Of a stretch of DNA of 64,000 bases, positions 27,839 to 37,524 are shown one piece after another. Where the stretch lies: assembly GCA_021737695.1 (NCBI GenBank), contig JAIPDL010000005.1:38586-102585 (forward strand). The letters run 5' to 3'. How positions within the stretch are numbered: position 1 is the stretch's first letter; every line of letters starts with the position of its first letter. A model generated the notes under the pieces. The model was given only the letters and a program-made list of their open reading frames with translations, did not search any database and had not been told where the DNA came from. Position numbers and translations under genes: made by a program. The DNA comes from Desulfotignum sp. Lineage in GTDB: Bacteria; Desulfobacterota; Desulfobacteria; Desulfobacterales; Desulfobacteraceae.

Positions 27839-28633
27839 ATGACCCATGTGACAGGCATTCGATTCAAACCCGCCGGCAAAATTTATGATTTTGACAGCCA
27901 GGATTTTGTCCTTGAAATGGATGACCGGGTGATTGTTGAAACCGAGCAGGGATTAGGGTTTGGCGTGGTGGTCAAACCGCCCGAAAAATCCGATACCAGC
28001 GCCAGAAATCTCAAACAGGTCCTCCGTGTCGCCACCCGGGATGATTTTGTCCGGCGCCAGGAACTCATGGCCCTGGAAGCCGAAGCCCACGCGTTCTGCA
28101 ATCAGTGCATCAACAAACTGAATCTGCTGATGAATCTGTTTTGTGTTGAAAGCACGTTTGACAGAAACAAGCTCACTTTTTTCTACACAGCGGACGGCCG
28201 GGTGGATTTCAGGCAATTGATCAAGCTGCTGGTCAAGGAATACAACCTGCGTATCGAGATGCGCCAGGTGGGAATCCGGAATCTGTCAAAACATTGTGGT
28301 GGTATCGGAAAATGCGGTCGGGAGTTCTGCTGTTCTTCGTTCATGCACAATTTTGAACCCATTTCCATTAAAATGGCCAAGGAACAGGGATTGTCCTTAA
28401 ACCCCACCAAAATATCCGGTGTGTGCGGACGGCTCATGTGCTGTCTGACATTTGAGAATCAGACCTATCAGCACTTGAAAAAAAACATGCCGCGGATGGG
28501 AAAACCATTGACCCTGGCCCAGGGTAAAGGCAAAGTCATCCGCCAGAACATTCTGAAACAAACGGTCACCGTCAGAATGGACGACCACACGGAAATCGAA
28601 GCCGCATTGTCTGACATACAGCCAACCGATTAA
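27839..28633 (+). CDS. PSP1-domain protein, RicT/YaaT-like
   Basis: 264-aa protein with the PSP1 C-terminal domain: VEYN-type strand, RQVGIRNLSKHCGGIGKCGREFCCSSF and CGRLMCCLTFENQTY. The clustered cysteines correspond to those that hold Fe-S clusters in the Bacillus RicAFT complex, which stimulates RNase Y-dependent RNA maturation. Position between holB and metG is the widely conserved order, which supports the call. Confidence 0.9.
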   Translation: MTHVTGIRFKPAGKIYDFDSQDFVLEMDDRVIVETEQGLGFGVVVKPPEKSDTSARNLKQVLRVATRDDFVRRQELMALEAEAHAFCNQCINKLNLLMNLFCVESTFDRNKLTFFYTADGRVDFRQLIKLLVKEYNLRIEMRQVGIRNLSKHCGGIGKCGREFCCSSFMHNFEPISIKMAKEQGLSLNPTKISGVCGRLMCCLTFENQTYQHLKKNMPRMGKPLTLAQGKGKVIRQNILKQTVTVRMDDHTEIEAALSDIQPTD

Positions 28634-28680
28634 CCCGCCTTGTCCTCACCCGACAGGGCAGCAACTACACAGGATCTGCC

Positions 28681-30240
28681 ATGGAAACACCCACACAGTT
28701 TTTCAGCACCCCCATATATTATGTGAACGCCAAACCCCATTTGGGTCATGCCTACACCACCATTGCCGCGGATGTGGCCACCCGGTTCAAGCAGATGGAC
28801 GGATATGACACCTATTTTCTCACGGGCACGGATGAACATGGAGACAAGATTGTTCAGGCCGCGGACAAGGAGCAGCAGAGCCCCCGGGAATATGTGGATA
28901 AAATCAGCTGCCTGTTTCAGGATCTGTGGCCAAAGCTCAATATAGGAAACAATCAGTTCATCCGCACCACCCATCCGGACCATATCCGGGTCGTGGAGAT
29001 GCTGCTGACCCGGATCCATGACCGGGGGGACATCTATTTTTCCAGCTATGAAGGGTTGTACTGTTTCGGGTGTGAACGATTCTACCAGGAAAGGGAACTT
29101 GTGGACGGCAAATGTCCGGACCACGGGGTGGCGCCTTCTGCGATCAAGGAATCCAATTATTTTTTCAAAATGAGCCAGTACCAGGACTGGCTGATCGACC
29201 ACATCAAAACCCATCCCGGATTTATCCACCCGAAACAGTATGAAACTGAAATCCTCTCATTTTTAAAAGAACCGCTGGAGGATCTGTGCATCTCCCGGCC
29301 CAAATCCCGTCTCACCTGGGGAATCACCCTGCCCTTTGACAACAATTTTGTCACGTATGTGTGGTTTGACGCGCTGACCAACTATATCTCAGCCTTAGGA
29401 TATCCGGACGGACCTTTGTTCACAAAATTCTGGCCCTCGGCCCGGCATTTTGTGGCCAAAGACATCATCAAACCCCACGGCATTTACTGGCCTATTATGC
29501 TCAAGGCTGCGGGCATCGACATTTACAACGGGTTGAATGTCCATGGGTTCTGGAACGTGTCCGGCAGCAAGATGTCCAAATCCATCGGCAATGTCACTGA
29601 TCCCGTTGCCGTCACCGACCAGTACGGGGTGGATGCGTTCCGGTATTTTCTGATGCGGGAGATGGTATTCGGGCTGGATGCCAATTTCACCGAAGATGTG
29701 CTGGTATCCCGGATCAATTCGGATCTGGCCAATGACCTGGGCAACCTGTTTTCCCGGGTGTTGTCCATGAACCTGAAATATTTCAAGGGCCGGGTCCCGG
29801 ATCCCACCGGGACGGATTTTGCCGATCTATCCCTGGAAACAGACGCGCAAACGACCATTCAACACTTCAAAAACGCCATGGCCGCCTATGAGTTTCACAA
29901 AGGGGTGGAAGCGATCTGGGGGTTCATTTCCCGCATGAACAAATATATCGATACCCATGAACCCTGGCGTCTGGCCAAGGAACCAGGTAAACGCCTCCGA
30001 CTGGAAGCCGTGATCGGAAATCTGCTGGAAGGATTGCGCACCGTGGCCTGTCTGATCTATCCCGTGATGCCGGAAACCAGCACAAAAATGCTTCGGGGAT
30101 TGTGTATGGTTCTGCCGGAAACCGGTTTTTTCCCTCTGGAAGAGATCGGTAAATGGGGACAGATGTCTGCCGGTGCCTGTCTTGAAAAACCGGACAGCCT
30201 GTTTCCCCGGGTGGATGTCCTGAAAAAACCGGCACATTGA
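28681..30240 (+). CDS. metG: Methionyl-tRNA synthetase
   Basis: Class I synthetase of 519 aa. HLGH at residues 20-23, a zinc knuckle near CFGCERFYQERELVDGKCPDHG, and an intact KMSKS about residue 297. It is the short form without the C-terminal EMAPII tRNA-binding domain. In contrast to the CysRS-like fusion of this window, both ATP-binding motifs are intact. Confidence 0.97.
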   Translation: METPTQFFSTPIYYVNAKPHLGHAYTTIAADVATRFKQMDGYDTYFLTGTDEHGDKIVQAADKEQQSPREYVDKISCLFQDLWPKLNIGNNQFIRTTHPDHIRVVEMLLTRIHDRGDIYFSSYEGLYCFGCERFYQERELVDGKCPDHGVAPSAIKESNYFFKMSQYQDWLIDHIKTHPGFIHPKQYETEILSFLKEPLEDLCISRPKSRLTWGITLPFDNNFVTYVWFDALTNYISALGYPDGPLFTKFWPSARHFVAKDIIKPHGIYWPIMLKAAGIDIYNGLNVHGFWNVSGSKMSKSIGNVTDPVAVTDQYGVDAFRYFLMREMVFGLDANFTEDVLVSRINSDLANDLGNLFSRVLSMNLKYFKGRVPDPTGTDFADLSLETDAQTTIQHFKNAMAAYEFHKGVEAIWGFISRMNKYIDTHEPWRLAKEPGKRLRLEAVIGNLLEGLRTVACLIYPVMPETSTKMLRGLCMVLPETGFFPLEEIGKWGQMSAGACLEKPDSLFPRVDVLKKPAH

Positions 30241-30272
30241 AACAGCGCCATGTGTAAAGGAGCCCTCAGGTT

Positions 30273-31631
30273 TTGACATCCTTTAGTAACCAAGATTCCT
30301 GGCGCAGACAGCAGGCATCATTCCTGCTCTCCCAGAGGAAAAAATCCTTTTTCCAAAAATGGGGCAAACCGTTTCTGGTCTTCTGCCTGATTGCCGGAGC
30401 TGTTGCGGGAGGGTGGGCTGTTTTCACTGTTTTTCTAACGGGTTCCAATGACATGGAACAAACAGCCCCGCAGATTTCCAAGCCCACGTTAAATTCCCCG
30501 GTTTCTCTGACCCGGGCCCAGGTCAGAGAAATGATCCGGGATGAGGATCTGGTGAACACGGGCCGGAACGTTTTCCCGGCAAAGACGTCCCAGGGCATTG
30601 TACAGGTGGTAACATACCTGGATGTGAATCTGACCGGTTTTCTCAATGCCACCCTGGATCACCTGAAAACATTGACCCGGGGCAAACCCACCCAGATCGC
30701 CATGGTGGTCATGGACGGGCATCAGGGCCATATTCTGGCCATGGCCGGATTTGACCTGGAAGACAAGGAAGCCAATCCCTGCACCCGGGCCGCGTACCCG
30801 GCTGCCAGCATTTTCAAGATTGTTACGGCTGCCGCTGCCATGGATGAACTCAATTTTTCCCCGAAAACCCCGCTGTATTTTAACGGCAATAAGTACACCT
30901 TGTATAAGCGGCAGCTCAAGGATGTGAAAAACAAATACACGGTCAAGGTCACGCTTGAAGATGCATTTGCACAATCCATCAACCCGGTTTTCGGCAAACT
31001 GGGCCAGACGTACCTGGGCCGGGAACATTTGTCCGCCTATGCGCAGGCCTTTGGATTCAACCAGACCCCGGACACGGACCTGATGTTTGACACGGGACTG
31101 TTTCATATGGAAGACAGTAAATTTCATCTGGCGGAACTCGGATGCGGATTCAATCGGGATACCCTGATTTCCCCGCTGTTCGGGGCCATGATGATTACGC
31201 CTTTGCTCAATAAAGGGCAGACAGTGTTGCCGGCAGTGATCAGTCATGTCATGGATGTGGATGGAAATTTCATTTACCGGCACACCCCGAGCCGGTCTGT
31301 CACGGCCATGACGCCGAAATCTGCTGCCGCCATGATGGGCTTGATGGAGAAAACCGTCCTCCATGGCACTGCCAGAAAATCCTTTGGGTCTTTTTCCCGG
31401 GACAACGTGCTGTCCAAACTGACGATCGGCGGGAAAACTGGTTCTTTGTCCAATCGGGAGCATACCATCAAATATGACTGGTTCACCGGGTTTGCCAAAG
31501 AAAAAAACGGGCCCCGGGCCATCACGTTTTCCGTGATGGTAGGACATGGAAAATACATCGGTACCCGGGCGGCGTCCCATGCCAGATCCCTTATCAAACA
31601 ATACTTTACATCCCCTGCATCATCCGGCTGA
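30273..31631 (+). CDS. Penicillin-binding transpeptidase, short form
   Basis: 452-aa membrane-anchored protein. One N-terminal membrane helix (residues about 33-55), then a transpeptidase domain with all three motifs: SIFK near 179 (SxxK), SIN near 235 (SxN) and KTG near 387. It lacks the pedestal/dimerisation domain of class B PBPs, so it is smaller than FtsI or PbpA. It begins at TTG 30273, 10 nt after AAGGAG. Role in peptidoglycan cross-linking is assumed; the substrate step is unknown. Confidence 0.85.
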   Translation: MTSFSNQDSWRRQQASFLLSQRKKSFFQKWGKPFLVFCLIAGAVAGGWAVFTVFLTGSNDMEQTAPQISKPTLNSPVSLTRAQVREMIRDEDLVNTGRNVFPAKTSQGIVQVVTYLDVNLTGFLNATLDHLKTLTRGKPTQIAMVVMDGHQGHILAMAGFDLEDKEANPCTRAAYPAASIFKIVTAAAAMDELNFSPKTPLYFNGNKYTLYKRQLKDVKNKYTVKVTLEDAFAQSINPVFGKLGQTYLGREHLSAYAQAFGFNQTPDTDLMFDTGLFHMEDSKFHLAELGCGFNRDTLISPLFGAMMITPLLNKGQTVLPAVISHVMDVDGNFIYRHTPSRSVTAMTPKSAAAMMGLMEKTVLHGTARKSFGSFSRDNVLSKLTIGGKTGSLSNREHTIKYDWFTGFAKEKNGPRAITFSVMVGHGKYIGTRAASHARSLIKQYFTSPASSG

Positions 31632-31691
31632 CCCGTGTGTGCAAGGTTTTTTTTAAAATGGAATCAATTTTAATCACATAACGGAGGCTTT

Positions 31692-34600
31692 ATGATGCTG
31701 CCCTGGATATTTGTTGCATTCAAACAGGTAATTTTCCGGTTTTTCCGCCACATCCAGGTCGGAAAATCCCTGGATCAGGTCCGTGCAAATACCCTTGTGC
31801 TGTTTCCCCGCAGGCCCAATTGTCTGTGCTGCGGTATCTGCGCACTGGTCGCTTTCAAAGCCCAGGGGCCTGTATCTGAAGAGGCAGATACCCTGCAAGA
31901 CAAAGTCGATCATCTGACATCCCTGATGTCAGAATCAGATCCTGAATCTATGTTTTCCGATCCGGACCGTTACTGCCCGACAGATGAGAGTTTAACACGG
32001 ATATGGGAATCAGCCCGGGCCCTGAAACAGGAAACCGTATTCAACACCCTGTTTTTTGATTCCGCACAGATTCAAACCCTGTCCCGGATGACCCACACAA
32101 TGGCTGAAATCATCACCCAATGGCAGGACCGGTTCAACCGGTCAAAACCGACCCTGCCGCCCCGGACGGTGGAAACCTTCTCTGATCGCCTGGAAAAACT
32201 TAAAGACGTTCTCTGGTGTCTGGAGCAAGAGGTGCTGGGCAATATTTCAGCCATTGCCGATCTGATGCCGCCGGATCTTTTTAAAAACAGCCATTCCGAC
32301 AATCTAACAATCTTTCAACGCATCAATGCCGTGCTCAACAGCATGGACCGGCTGGAAGTTCGGGGACGAGATTCCGCGGGGATTTCCGTGCTGTTCACCC
32401 TGAATTCAGATGAATTCAACCGGTTCAAAACCCATCTGACCGAAACCGGATTAACCGATCGTTTAAAACAACGAACCAACAGATCCGTGCTGGCCAACAA
32501 CTGCATCAACATCAATGACCCGATTTCAGACACCCCCCAGCAGACATCCATTTCGTTTGTTTATAAATTTGCCGCTGAAATCGGCGCCCTGGGGGACAAT
32601 ATCGCCTTTATCAGAACCCAGGTTCGAAATGATCTGATTCTTCAGGCCCTGACCGGGTTCAAATTTGACACCCTTTCCGTGAGTGCCCATACCCGATGGG
32701 CATCGGTCGGAGACATTACTGAAGCCAACTGCCATCCGGTGGACAACACCCCGGCGGACAAAGAGATTGAAACCACGGGAATCATTCATGTGTGCCTCAA
32801 CGGGGATATTGACAATTATCTGGAGCTCAAGACCGAGTACGAAGCCCTATATGACAAAATTCACCCTCAGATCAATACGGACACCAAACTGATTCCATTG
32901 CAGATCCAGCATTACCTGAAACAGGGTGCATCCATTGAAGACGCTTTCCGACAGGCGGTCAACGATTTTGACGGGTCCCATGCCATTTCCATGCACACCG
33001 ACCTGGCTCCGGGCAAACTGTTTCTGGCCCAGAAAGGCAGCGGACAGGCTATTTTTGTGGGCATTGCCCCGGATCACTACATTGCCGCATCCGAACTCTA
33101 CGGGGTGGTGGAGGAAACCGTTGAATACATCAAACTCAATGGGGGGGAATCCGGCCATATCGTGATCCTGGACCAGAAATCACCCGGCGGCCTTGAAGGC
33201 CTTCAATCCGTTTTCTATGACGGACAACCCCTTGATATCACCCATGCGGATGTGCGGATCAGTCAGATCACAGCCCGGGATATCGACCGCCAGGGTTTTG
33301 CCCACTATTTTTTGAAAGAGATCAATGAAGCCCCGATTTCCGTGGAAAAAACCCTGGAAAACACATTCACAAAAAACCCGGAATCCGGGCTTCTGGAAAT
33401 CCGGCTGCCGGAATCTGTCATGCCCCGGTTTGTTCAAACGGATCTGGCCGCTGGAAAATTGAAGAAAATCTTTTTCATCGGACAGGGCACGGCGGGTGTG
33501 GCGGCCCGGGGATGTGCCGATCTGCTCAACACCTATATGGGTGATTTTGCCTGTGACATCCGGGCATTGAAATCATCTGAATTGTCCGGTTTCTGCATGA
33601 ATGAAAATGATGATTCCGCCACAGCCATGTCCAACACCCTGGTGGTGGCCATCAGCCAGTCCGGCACCACCACGGATACCAACCGGACCGTGGATATGAT
33701 CCGGGCGGCCGGCGCAAGAACCCTGGCCATTGTCAACCGCCGGGATTCGGATCTCACCTTCAAGGTGGACGGAGTGTTTTACACCAGTTCCGGCCGGGAC
33801 ATTGAAATGTCAGTGGCTTCCACCAAAGCGTTTTACGCCCAGCTCACCGCAGGCGCTATGCTGGGGTTATACATGGCCGGAATCACCGGGGCCAGATCAG
33901 CGGAATATATTACCCGGGAAATTCAGGAACTGCAAGCGATTCCGGATAAAATGCGCACCGTTCTGGCCATGCGGGATATGATCCGGGCTTCGGCTGATCG
34001 ACTGGCAATTTCCAAAAGCTACTGGGCCACGGTGGGATCCGGCGCCAACAAAACCGCGGCCGACGAAATCCGCATTAAATTGTCTGAGCTGTGCTACAAA
34101 ACCATTTCCTCGGATTATGTGGAAGATAAAAAACACATCGACCTGTCCTCTGAGCCCCTGATCCTTGTATGCGCCGCAGGGACAAGGGAAAGTGTGCTGG
34201 CAGATATTGTCAAGGATACCGCCATTTTCCATGCCCACAAGGCAGCACCCATTGTCATTACCACCCGGGACGAGGACCGGTTCGATCTGTATGCGGCGGA
34301 CGTGTTCAAGGTACCGGAAATCAATGAAGCCTATGCACCGATCCTCAACACCCTGGTGGGGCACCTGTGGGGATATTATGCCGCCCTTGCCATCAACGAG
34401 GGATCCCGGTTCATGTATCAGTGGCGGACCCGGGTCCAGGAAATCCTGGATGAATACATTGCCCAGGGACATAATGAATATGAAGTGATCCTGGAAGAAA
34501 AATTCAGGGAACACATTGCCGAATTCTACAATCTTTTCACAAAAAAACGGCGGGAAAACGGATTTCCTGCGGCCATGGGACTGGACAATGCCACCAACAT

Positions 34601-35399
34601 CACGCTGTTGCTCAAATATTTATCCGGCCGGCTCCCGGTATCGGATTTTGAAATTGATTTTCTGACCAAAGGAACGCCGGCCAACATGCTGGATACGTTT
34701 TTCAAAAACCTGAACCTGGCCATCAACAACATGGCCAGGCCCGTGGATGCCATCAAACATCAGGCCAAAACCGTGACCGTGGGCACCAGCCGGATCAAGG
34801 AAACGTTCCAGGGCCTGATGTTTGACGAGCTGGCCCGCCATGATATTCAGATCTCCCAGATCACCAACAAAAACGTGCTGGTCATCAAGCGTCTTCAGGA
34901 AGTCATCGCTCAAGTCAACGGAGGGCTCCTGTACCAGATCACCGGACTCAACCTGCTGGGGGATGTCACGTCAGACACCCGGATCACTGTTTTGGAAAAA
35001 ACCGGCACACTGGTCAATGAAACCTCCCGGGTGGAAACCGATCCCCAGCTCAAAGGCACCAAGAATATCATTGTCCGGGAAGGCAATGTCTATATCGGCA
35101 AGGGCCGGAAAGATAAAAAAAGCATTCTGGTGATTCCAGTCCTGTCCGCAGCTTCAGACACATCCAACATCATTGAATACATCCTGTCTTTGAACGTGGA
35201 TTTCAAATCCTCGGAATCCGTCACCCTGCTGAAAAAAATCAAGGCGTTGGGCGGCAAATATACCCGGATCAAAGACTGGATTCTGGAAAGCGAAAATATC
35301 GTATGGGATGACAAATTTCTCAACCTGGTGCCCGTGGAAACTTTGTTCGGGGAGACGGCAGAACAGGTGGTAGCGGCCATCATCAAAAAAATCGGATGA
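31692..35399 (+). CDS. Giant GlmS-like amidotransferase/SIS-domain protein
   Basis: 1235-aa protein related to glucosamine-6-phosphate synthase (usual length about 610). The class II glutamine amidotransferase core is present but broken up: C47 in CCGICALVAF, a 160-residue helical insert, RGRDSAGISV (224-233), HTRWAS (333-338), LNGDIDNY (369-376) and D397. Two SIS domains follow (about 590-730 with SQSGTTTDT at 655-663, and 780-900), then a 330-residue unknown C-terminal domain. ATG 31692 has ACGGAGG at perfect spacing, which leaves the nucleophile Cys internal; it would need propeptide removal. Amino-sugar synthesis is the family function; the exact product is not known. Confidence 0.8.
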   Translation: MMLPWIFVAFKQVIFRFFRHIQVGKSLDQVRANTLVLFPRRPNCLCCGICALVAFKAQGPVSEEADTLQDKVDHLTSLMSESDPESMFSDPDRYCPTDESLTRIWESARALKQETVFNTLFFDSAQIQTLSRMTHTMAEIITQWQDRFNRSKPTLPPRTVETFSDRLEKLKDVLWCLEQEVLGNISAIADLMPPDLFKNSHSDNLTIFQRINAVLNSMDRLEVRGRDSAGISVLFTLNSDEFNRFKTHLTETGLTDRLKQRTNRSVLANNCININDPISDTPQQTSISFVYKFAAEIGALGDNIAFIRTQVRNDLILQALTGFKFDTLSVSAHTRWASVGDITEANCHPVDNTPADKEIETTGIIHVCLNGDIDNYLELKTEYEALYDKIHPQINTDTKLIPLQIQHYLKQGASIEDAFRQAVNDFDGSHAISMHTDLAPGKLFLAQKGSGQAIFVGIAPDHYIAASELYGVVEETVEYIKLNGGESGHIVILDQKSPGGLEGLQSVFYDGQPLDITHADVRISQITARDIDRQGFAHYFLKEINEAPISVEKTLENTFTKNPESGLLEIRLPESVMPRFVQTDLAAGKLKKIFFIGQGTAGVAARGCADLLNTYMGDFACDIRALKSSELSGFCMNENDDSATAMSNTLVVAISQSGTTTDTNRTVDMIRAAGARTLAIVNRRDSDLTFKVDGVFYTSSGRDIEMSVASTKAFYAQLTAGAMLGLYMAGITGARSAEYITREIQELQAIPDKMRTVLAMRDMIRASADRLAISKSYWATVGSGANKTAADEIRIKLSELCYKTISSDYVEDKKHIDLSSEPLILVCAAGTRESVLADIVKDTAIFHAHKAAPIVITTRDEDRFDLYAADVFKVPEINEAYAPILNTLVGHLWGYYAALAINEGSRFMYQWRTRVQEILDEYIAQGHNEYEVILEEKFREHIAEFYNLFTKKRRENGFPAAMGLDNATNITLLLKYLSGRLPVSDFEIDFLTKGTPANMLDTFFKNLNLAINNMARPVDAIKHQAKTVTVGTSRIKETFQGLMFDELARHDIQISQITNKNVLVIKRLQEVIAQVNGGLLYQITGLNLLGDVTSDTRITVLEKTGTLVNETSRVETDPQLKGTKNIIVREGNVYIGKGRKDKKSILVIPVLSAASDTSNIIEYILSLNVDFKSSESVTLLKKIKALGGKYTRIKDWILESENIVWDDKFLNLVPVETLFGETAEQVVAAIIKKIG

Positions 35400-35416
35400 C
35401 CGCTGCCTGACATCTG

Positions 35417-35893
35417 TTACAGGGCGATCCATGCTCTTTTTCGAATTTTTGAATACAGGGTCGCCCCCAGCAGAACCATGCAGGAAAACAGATGCAACAG
35501 GTCCAGGCTGATGATCACATTATGGGAAACAAATACGCCGGACAGGTTTTTCACCACCAGGACACTCCCGGTGACAACCAGGCCGGCCAGGCTGACAATC
35601 TTTACCCAGGCCATACCGGTCAGCCGGCCTTTGTTCACGGGATTTTGTCGGGAAACACTCAGTTTCCGACTCAAAACAGCATCTATTCCGACATAGGCCC
35701 CCAACGCCAGAAGCATGGCCGCCATGATATAATGCATGGCATGGGTGACATAAAACTGTGCCAGCCACCCCAGTCCGGGAATATCCGAAATATAGTATCG
35801 GGCAAATATCGGCATCTGAGCAAACCCGGACAGGGTGATGAAAAATAAAATCAGGCCGTAAATCAGGCGACGTCCTTTGAAATAATCCGTCAT
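35417..35893 (-). CDS. Four-helix membrane cytochrome b-like protein
   Basis: 158-aa protein with four hydrophobic helices. Histidine pairs lie in helix 2 (THAMHYIMAAML, near 50 and 54) and in helix 4 (HNVIISLDLLHLF), placed to bind one or two haems. It overlaps the Fe-S protein gene by one base (TGATG), so it is the likely membrane quinone-reactive anchor for that subunit. No closer family recognised. Confidence 0.75.
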   Translation of the reverse strand: MTDYFKGRRLIYGLILFFITLSGFAQMPIFARYYISDIPGLGWLAQFYVTHAMHYIMAAMLLALGAYVGIDAVLSRKLSVSRQNPVNKGRLTGMAWVKIVSLAGLVVTGSVLVVKNLSGVFVSHNVIISLDLLHLFSCMVLLGATLYSKIRKRAWIAL

Positions 35894-36843
35894 CAGTCCT
35901 CCTCTTTCATGTTTTTATAAAATTTACCCAATGCCGCGGCCGCACCGGCCACCGGGGCGATCACCAGGGCCAGGGCCAGGTTGGACCCGTCTGCCATGGT
36001 GTCTTTAGCCGGATTTAAGTGGGGTTTTCCCTTGCCCGTGTCATAGGTGAGCTGATCAAAAGGCACCGGAGACACGTAAATGGTATGGGTGCCCCCGTTT
36101 TCTTCCAGGCCGTAGAGATACCCATCCATCTCTTTGGCCCGTTCTTTGGCCAGTTCAATGATCTTTGACCGTCTGCCGATCACCTGAACTTCTTCCGGGC
36201 AGGCTTCGATGCAGGCGGGTTGTTCACCTTTTTCCAGTTTCTGGTAACACCGGTCACATTTATACATCACCCCGTTGCCGGCAAAGGCGGGCAGAATGTC
36301 CAGGTAGAGTCCCACCCCGGTCTGGCGCTGGGGAATATCCCAGGGACAGACGTTTTTACACTTGGAGCCACCCAGGCAGATTCCGGAATCGATCCGGGAC
36401 AGCCCGTTGGGTTCCTGCTTGGCTGCTCCCCAGGGACACAGCTTGACGCAGGGCGGGTTCTGGCAGTGCATGCAGCGTCTGGGGATGGTCAACGTCATCT
36501 CTTTGCCGTCTTTGATTCCCGTGGCATACTGAATGTACAGCCAGTTATAGGGGGTCAGCCGATCAGTGACCTCCCTTTGGTCCGACCAGTCCTCCACGGG
36601 GACCCGGGCCGGAACCATTTTCGGGAAGGGCTTTTCCGGTTTTGGAAACTTGGGGGCATTGGCATCTTTACAGGCATACACACATTCTTCGCACCCGATG
36701 CACCGGCTGATATCGATCAGCGTGGCCAGGGGCTCTTCATTGGCATTTGTGGCCGCATTTGCCAGACCGGTGCCTGTCACAGCAGTGCCGGCCGCAAACA
36801 CAGTGGATTTTAAAAACTGACGTCGTGAAACTAAAGACCGCAT
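35893..36843 (-). CDS. Tat-exported HybA/DmsB-like 4x[4Fe-4S] protein
   Basis: 316-aa periplasmic electron-transfer protein. A twin-arginine signal (SRRQFLKSTVFAAG) begins at Met 36843, where AGAGG precedes the ATG; the frame stays open upstream but that part is not needed. Four cysteine groups (CIGCEECVYAC, CMHCQNPPCVKLC, CLGGSKCKNVC, CDRCYQ...CIEAC) match four clusters. A C-terminal hydrophobic tail near 285-305 anchors it, as in HybA. No molybdopterin catalytic subunit is nearby; it is flanked by thioredoxin and cytochrome b. Confidence 0.88.
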   Translation of the reverse strand: MRSLVSRRQFLKSTVFAAGTAVTGTGLANAATNANEEPLATLIDISRCIGCEECVYACKDANAPKFPKPEKPFPKMVPARVPVEDWSDQREVTDRLTPYNWLYIQYATGIKDGKEMTLTIPRRCMHCQNPPCVKLCPWGAAKQEPNGLSRIDSGICLGGSKCKNVCPWDIPQRQTGVGLYLDILPAFAGNGVMYKCDRCYQKLEKGEQPACIEACPEEVQVIGRRSKIIELAKERAKEMDGYLYGLEENGGTHTIYVSPVPFDQLTYDTGKGKPHLNPAKDTMADGSNLALALVIAPVAGAAAALGKFYKNMKEED

Positions 36844-36869
36844 GGCAACCTCTTTTATTTCGCTGATAA

Positions 36870-37430
36870 TTATTGTTTGACAAAATCCTGAAAACTCATG
36901 GAACGATAACTTTCCGTGCGGATATACTTGAGAATCCTCAACAATTGAGATCCGTCCACATACCCGGGCAGGTTGCTGATCCGATCCCCTTCCGGCGTCA
37001 GAAACCACATAGTGGGCAGGCCGGTCACCTGCCAGGTCTGGGACAGGGTCTGGTTCTGATCCGTATCCACGGAAATACTGACAAAATGGTCTTCCAGATA
37101 AGCCTGAACTTTTTCATCCAGAAACGTGGTCTGCTTCAATTTGGTGCAATAGGTACACCACTGGGCGTAAAAATAAAGGAACACACTTTTGCCCTGATTC
37201 CTGGCCCGGGCCAGTCCCGGGGTATAATCGTTCCAGTCAATGCCGGCCCTTTCCGATCCCGGTTTTCCGGCATCCGTTACACGGGCCGTTACCGTTTCCG
37301 TTACATTTTGGGTCCGCAGGCTTTCAGATTCTGCTGCCGGCTGGTTTTCCAGCGGGGTGCCGACAAACCAGTATACACCTGCCAGTCCCATCACGACCAG
37401 GATGACAACCAGCACCTGTTCTTTTTTCAT
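36870..37430 (-). CDS. Membrane-anchored thioredoxin-like protein
   Basis: 186-aa protein with an N-terminal membrane helix (VLVVILVVMGLAGVYWFV) and a thioredoxin fold facing the periplasm; active site CTYC in YAQWCTYCTKLKQ, cis-Pro in TGLPTMWFL. It resembles the C-terminal (gamma) domain of DsbD and related thiol reductases. First gene of a minus-strand operon with the Fe-S protein and cytochrome b. AAAGGA precedes the ATG at 8 nt, and a sigma-54 promoter lies 65 nt upstream. Confidence 0.87.
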   Translation of the reverse strand: MKKEQVLVVILVVMGLAGVYWFVGTPLENQPAAESESLRTQNVTETVTARVTDAGKPGSERAGIDWNDYTPGLARARNQGKSVFLYFYAQWCTYCTKLKQTTFLDEKVQAYLEDHFVSISVDTDQNQTLSQTWQVTGLPTMWFLTPEGDRISNLPGYVDGSQLLRILKYIRTESYRSMSFQDFVKQ

Positions 37431-37494
37431 TTATAGATATCCTTTCATTTTATTGCGTGTCACAAAATTCTGTGTGTATAATTTAAAAAAATAA

Positions 37495-37511
37495 ATGCAA
37501 ACATAATGCCA
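37495..37511 (-). promoter_or_regulatory. Sigma-54 promoter of the thioredoxin/Fe-S/cytochrome b operon
   Basis: On the minus strand TGGCAT (37506-37511), 5-nt spacer TATGT, TTGCAT (37495-37500): the invariant GG and GC dinucleotides are exactly one -24/-12 unit apart. It lies between the activator gene's end and the thioredoxin start. Confidence 0.75.
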
Positions 37512-37524
37512 ACCGTTCAAATAT

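Noticed and set aside
30489..31601. 370-codon open frame opposite the penicillin-binding transpeptidase
   Set aside because: Antisense shadow; the plus-strand frame has all three transpeptidase motifs.
36844..37008. Upstream extension of the Fe-S protein to 371 residues
   Set aside because: It would bury the twin-arginine signal and overlap the thioredoxin gene; ATG 36843 has its own ribosome site.
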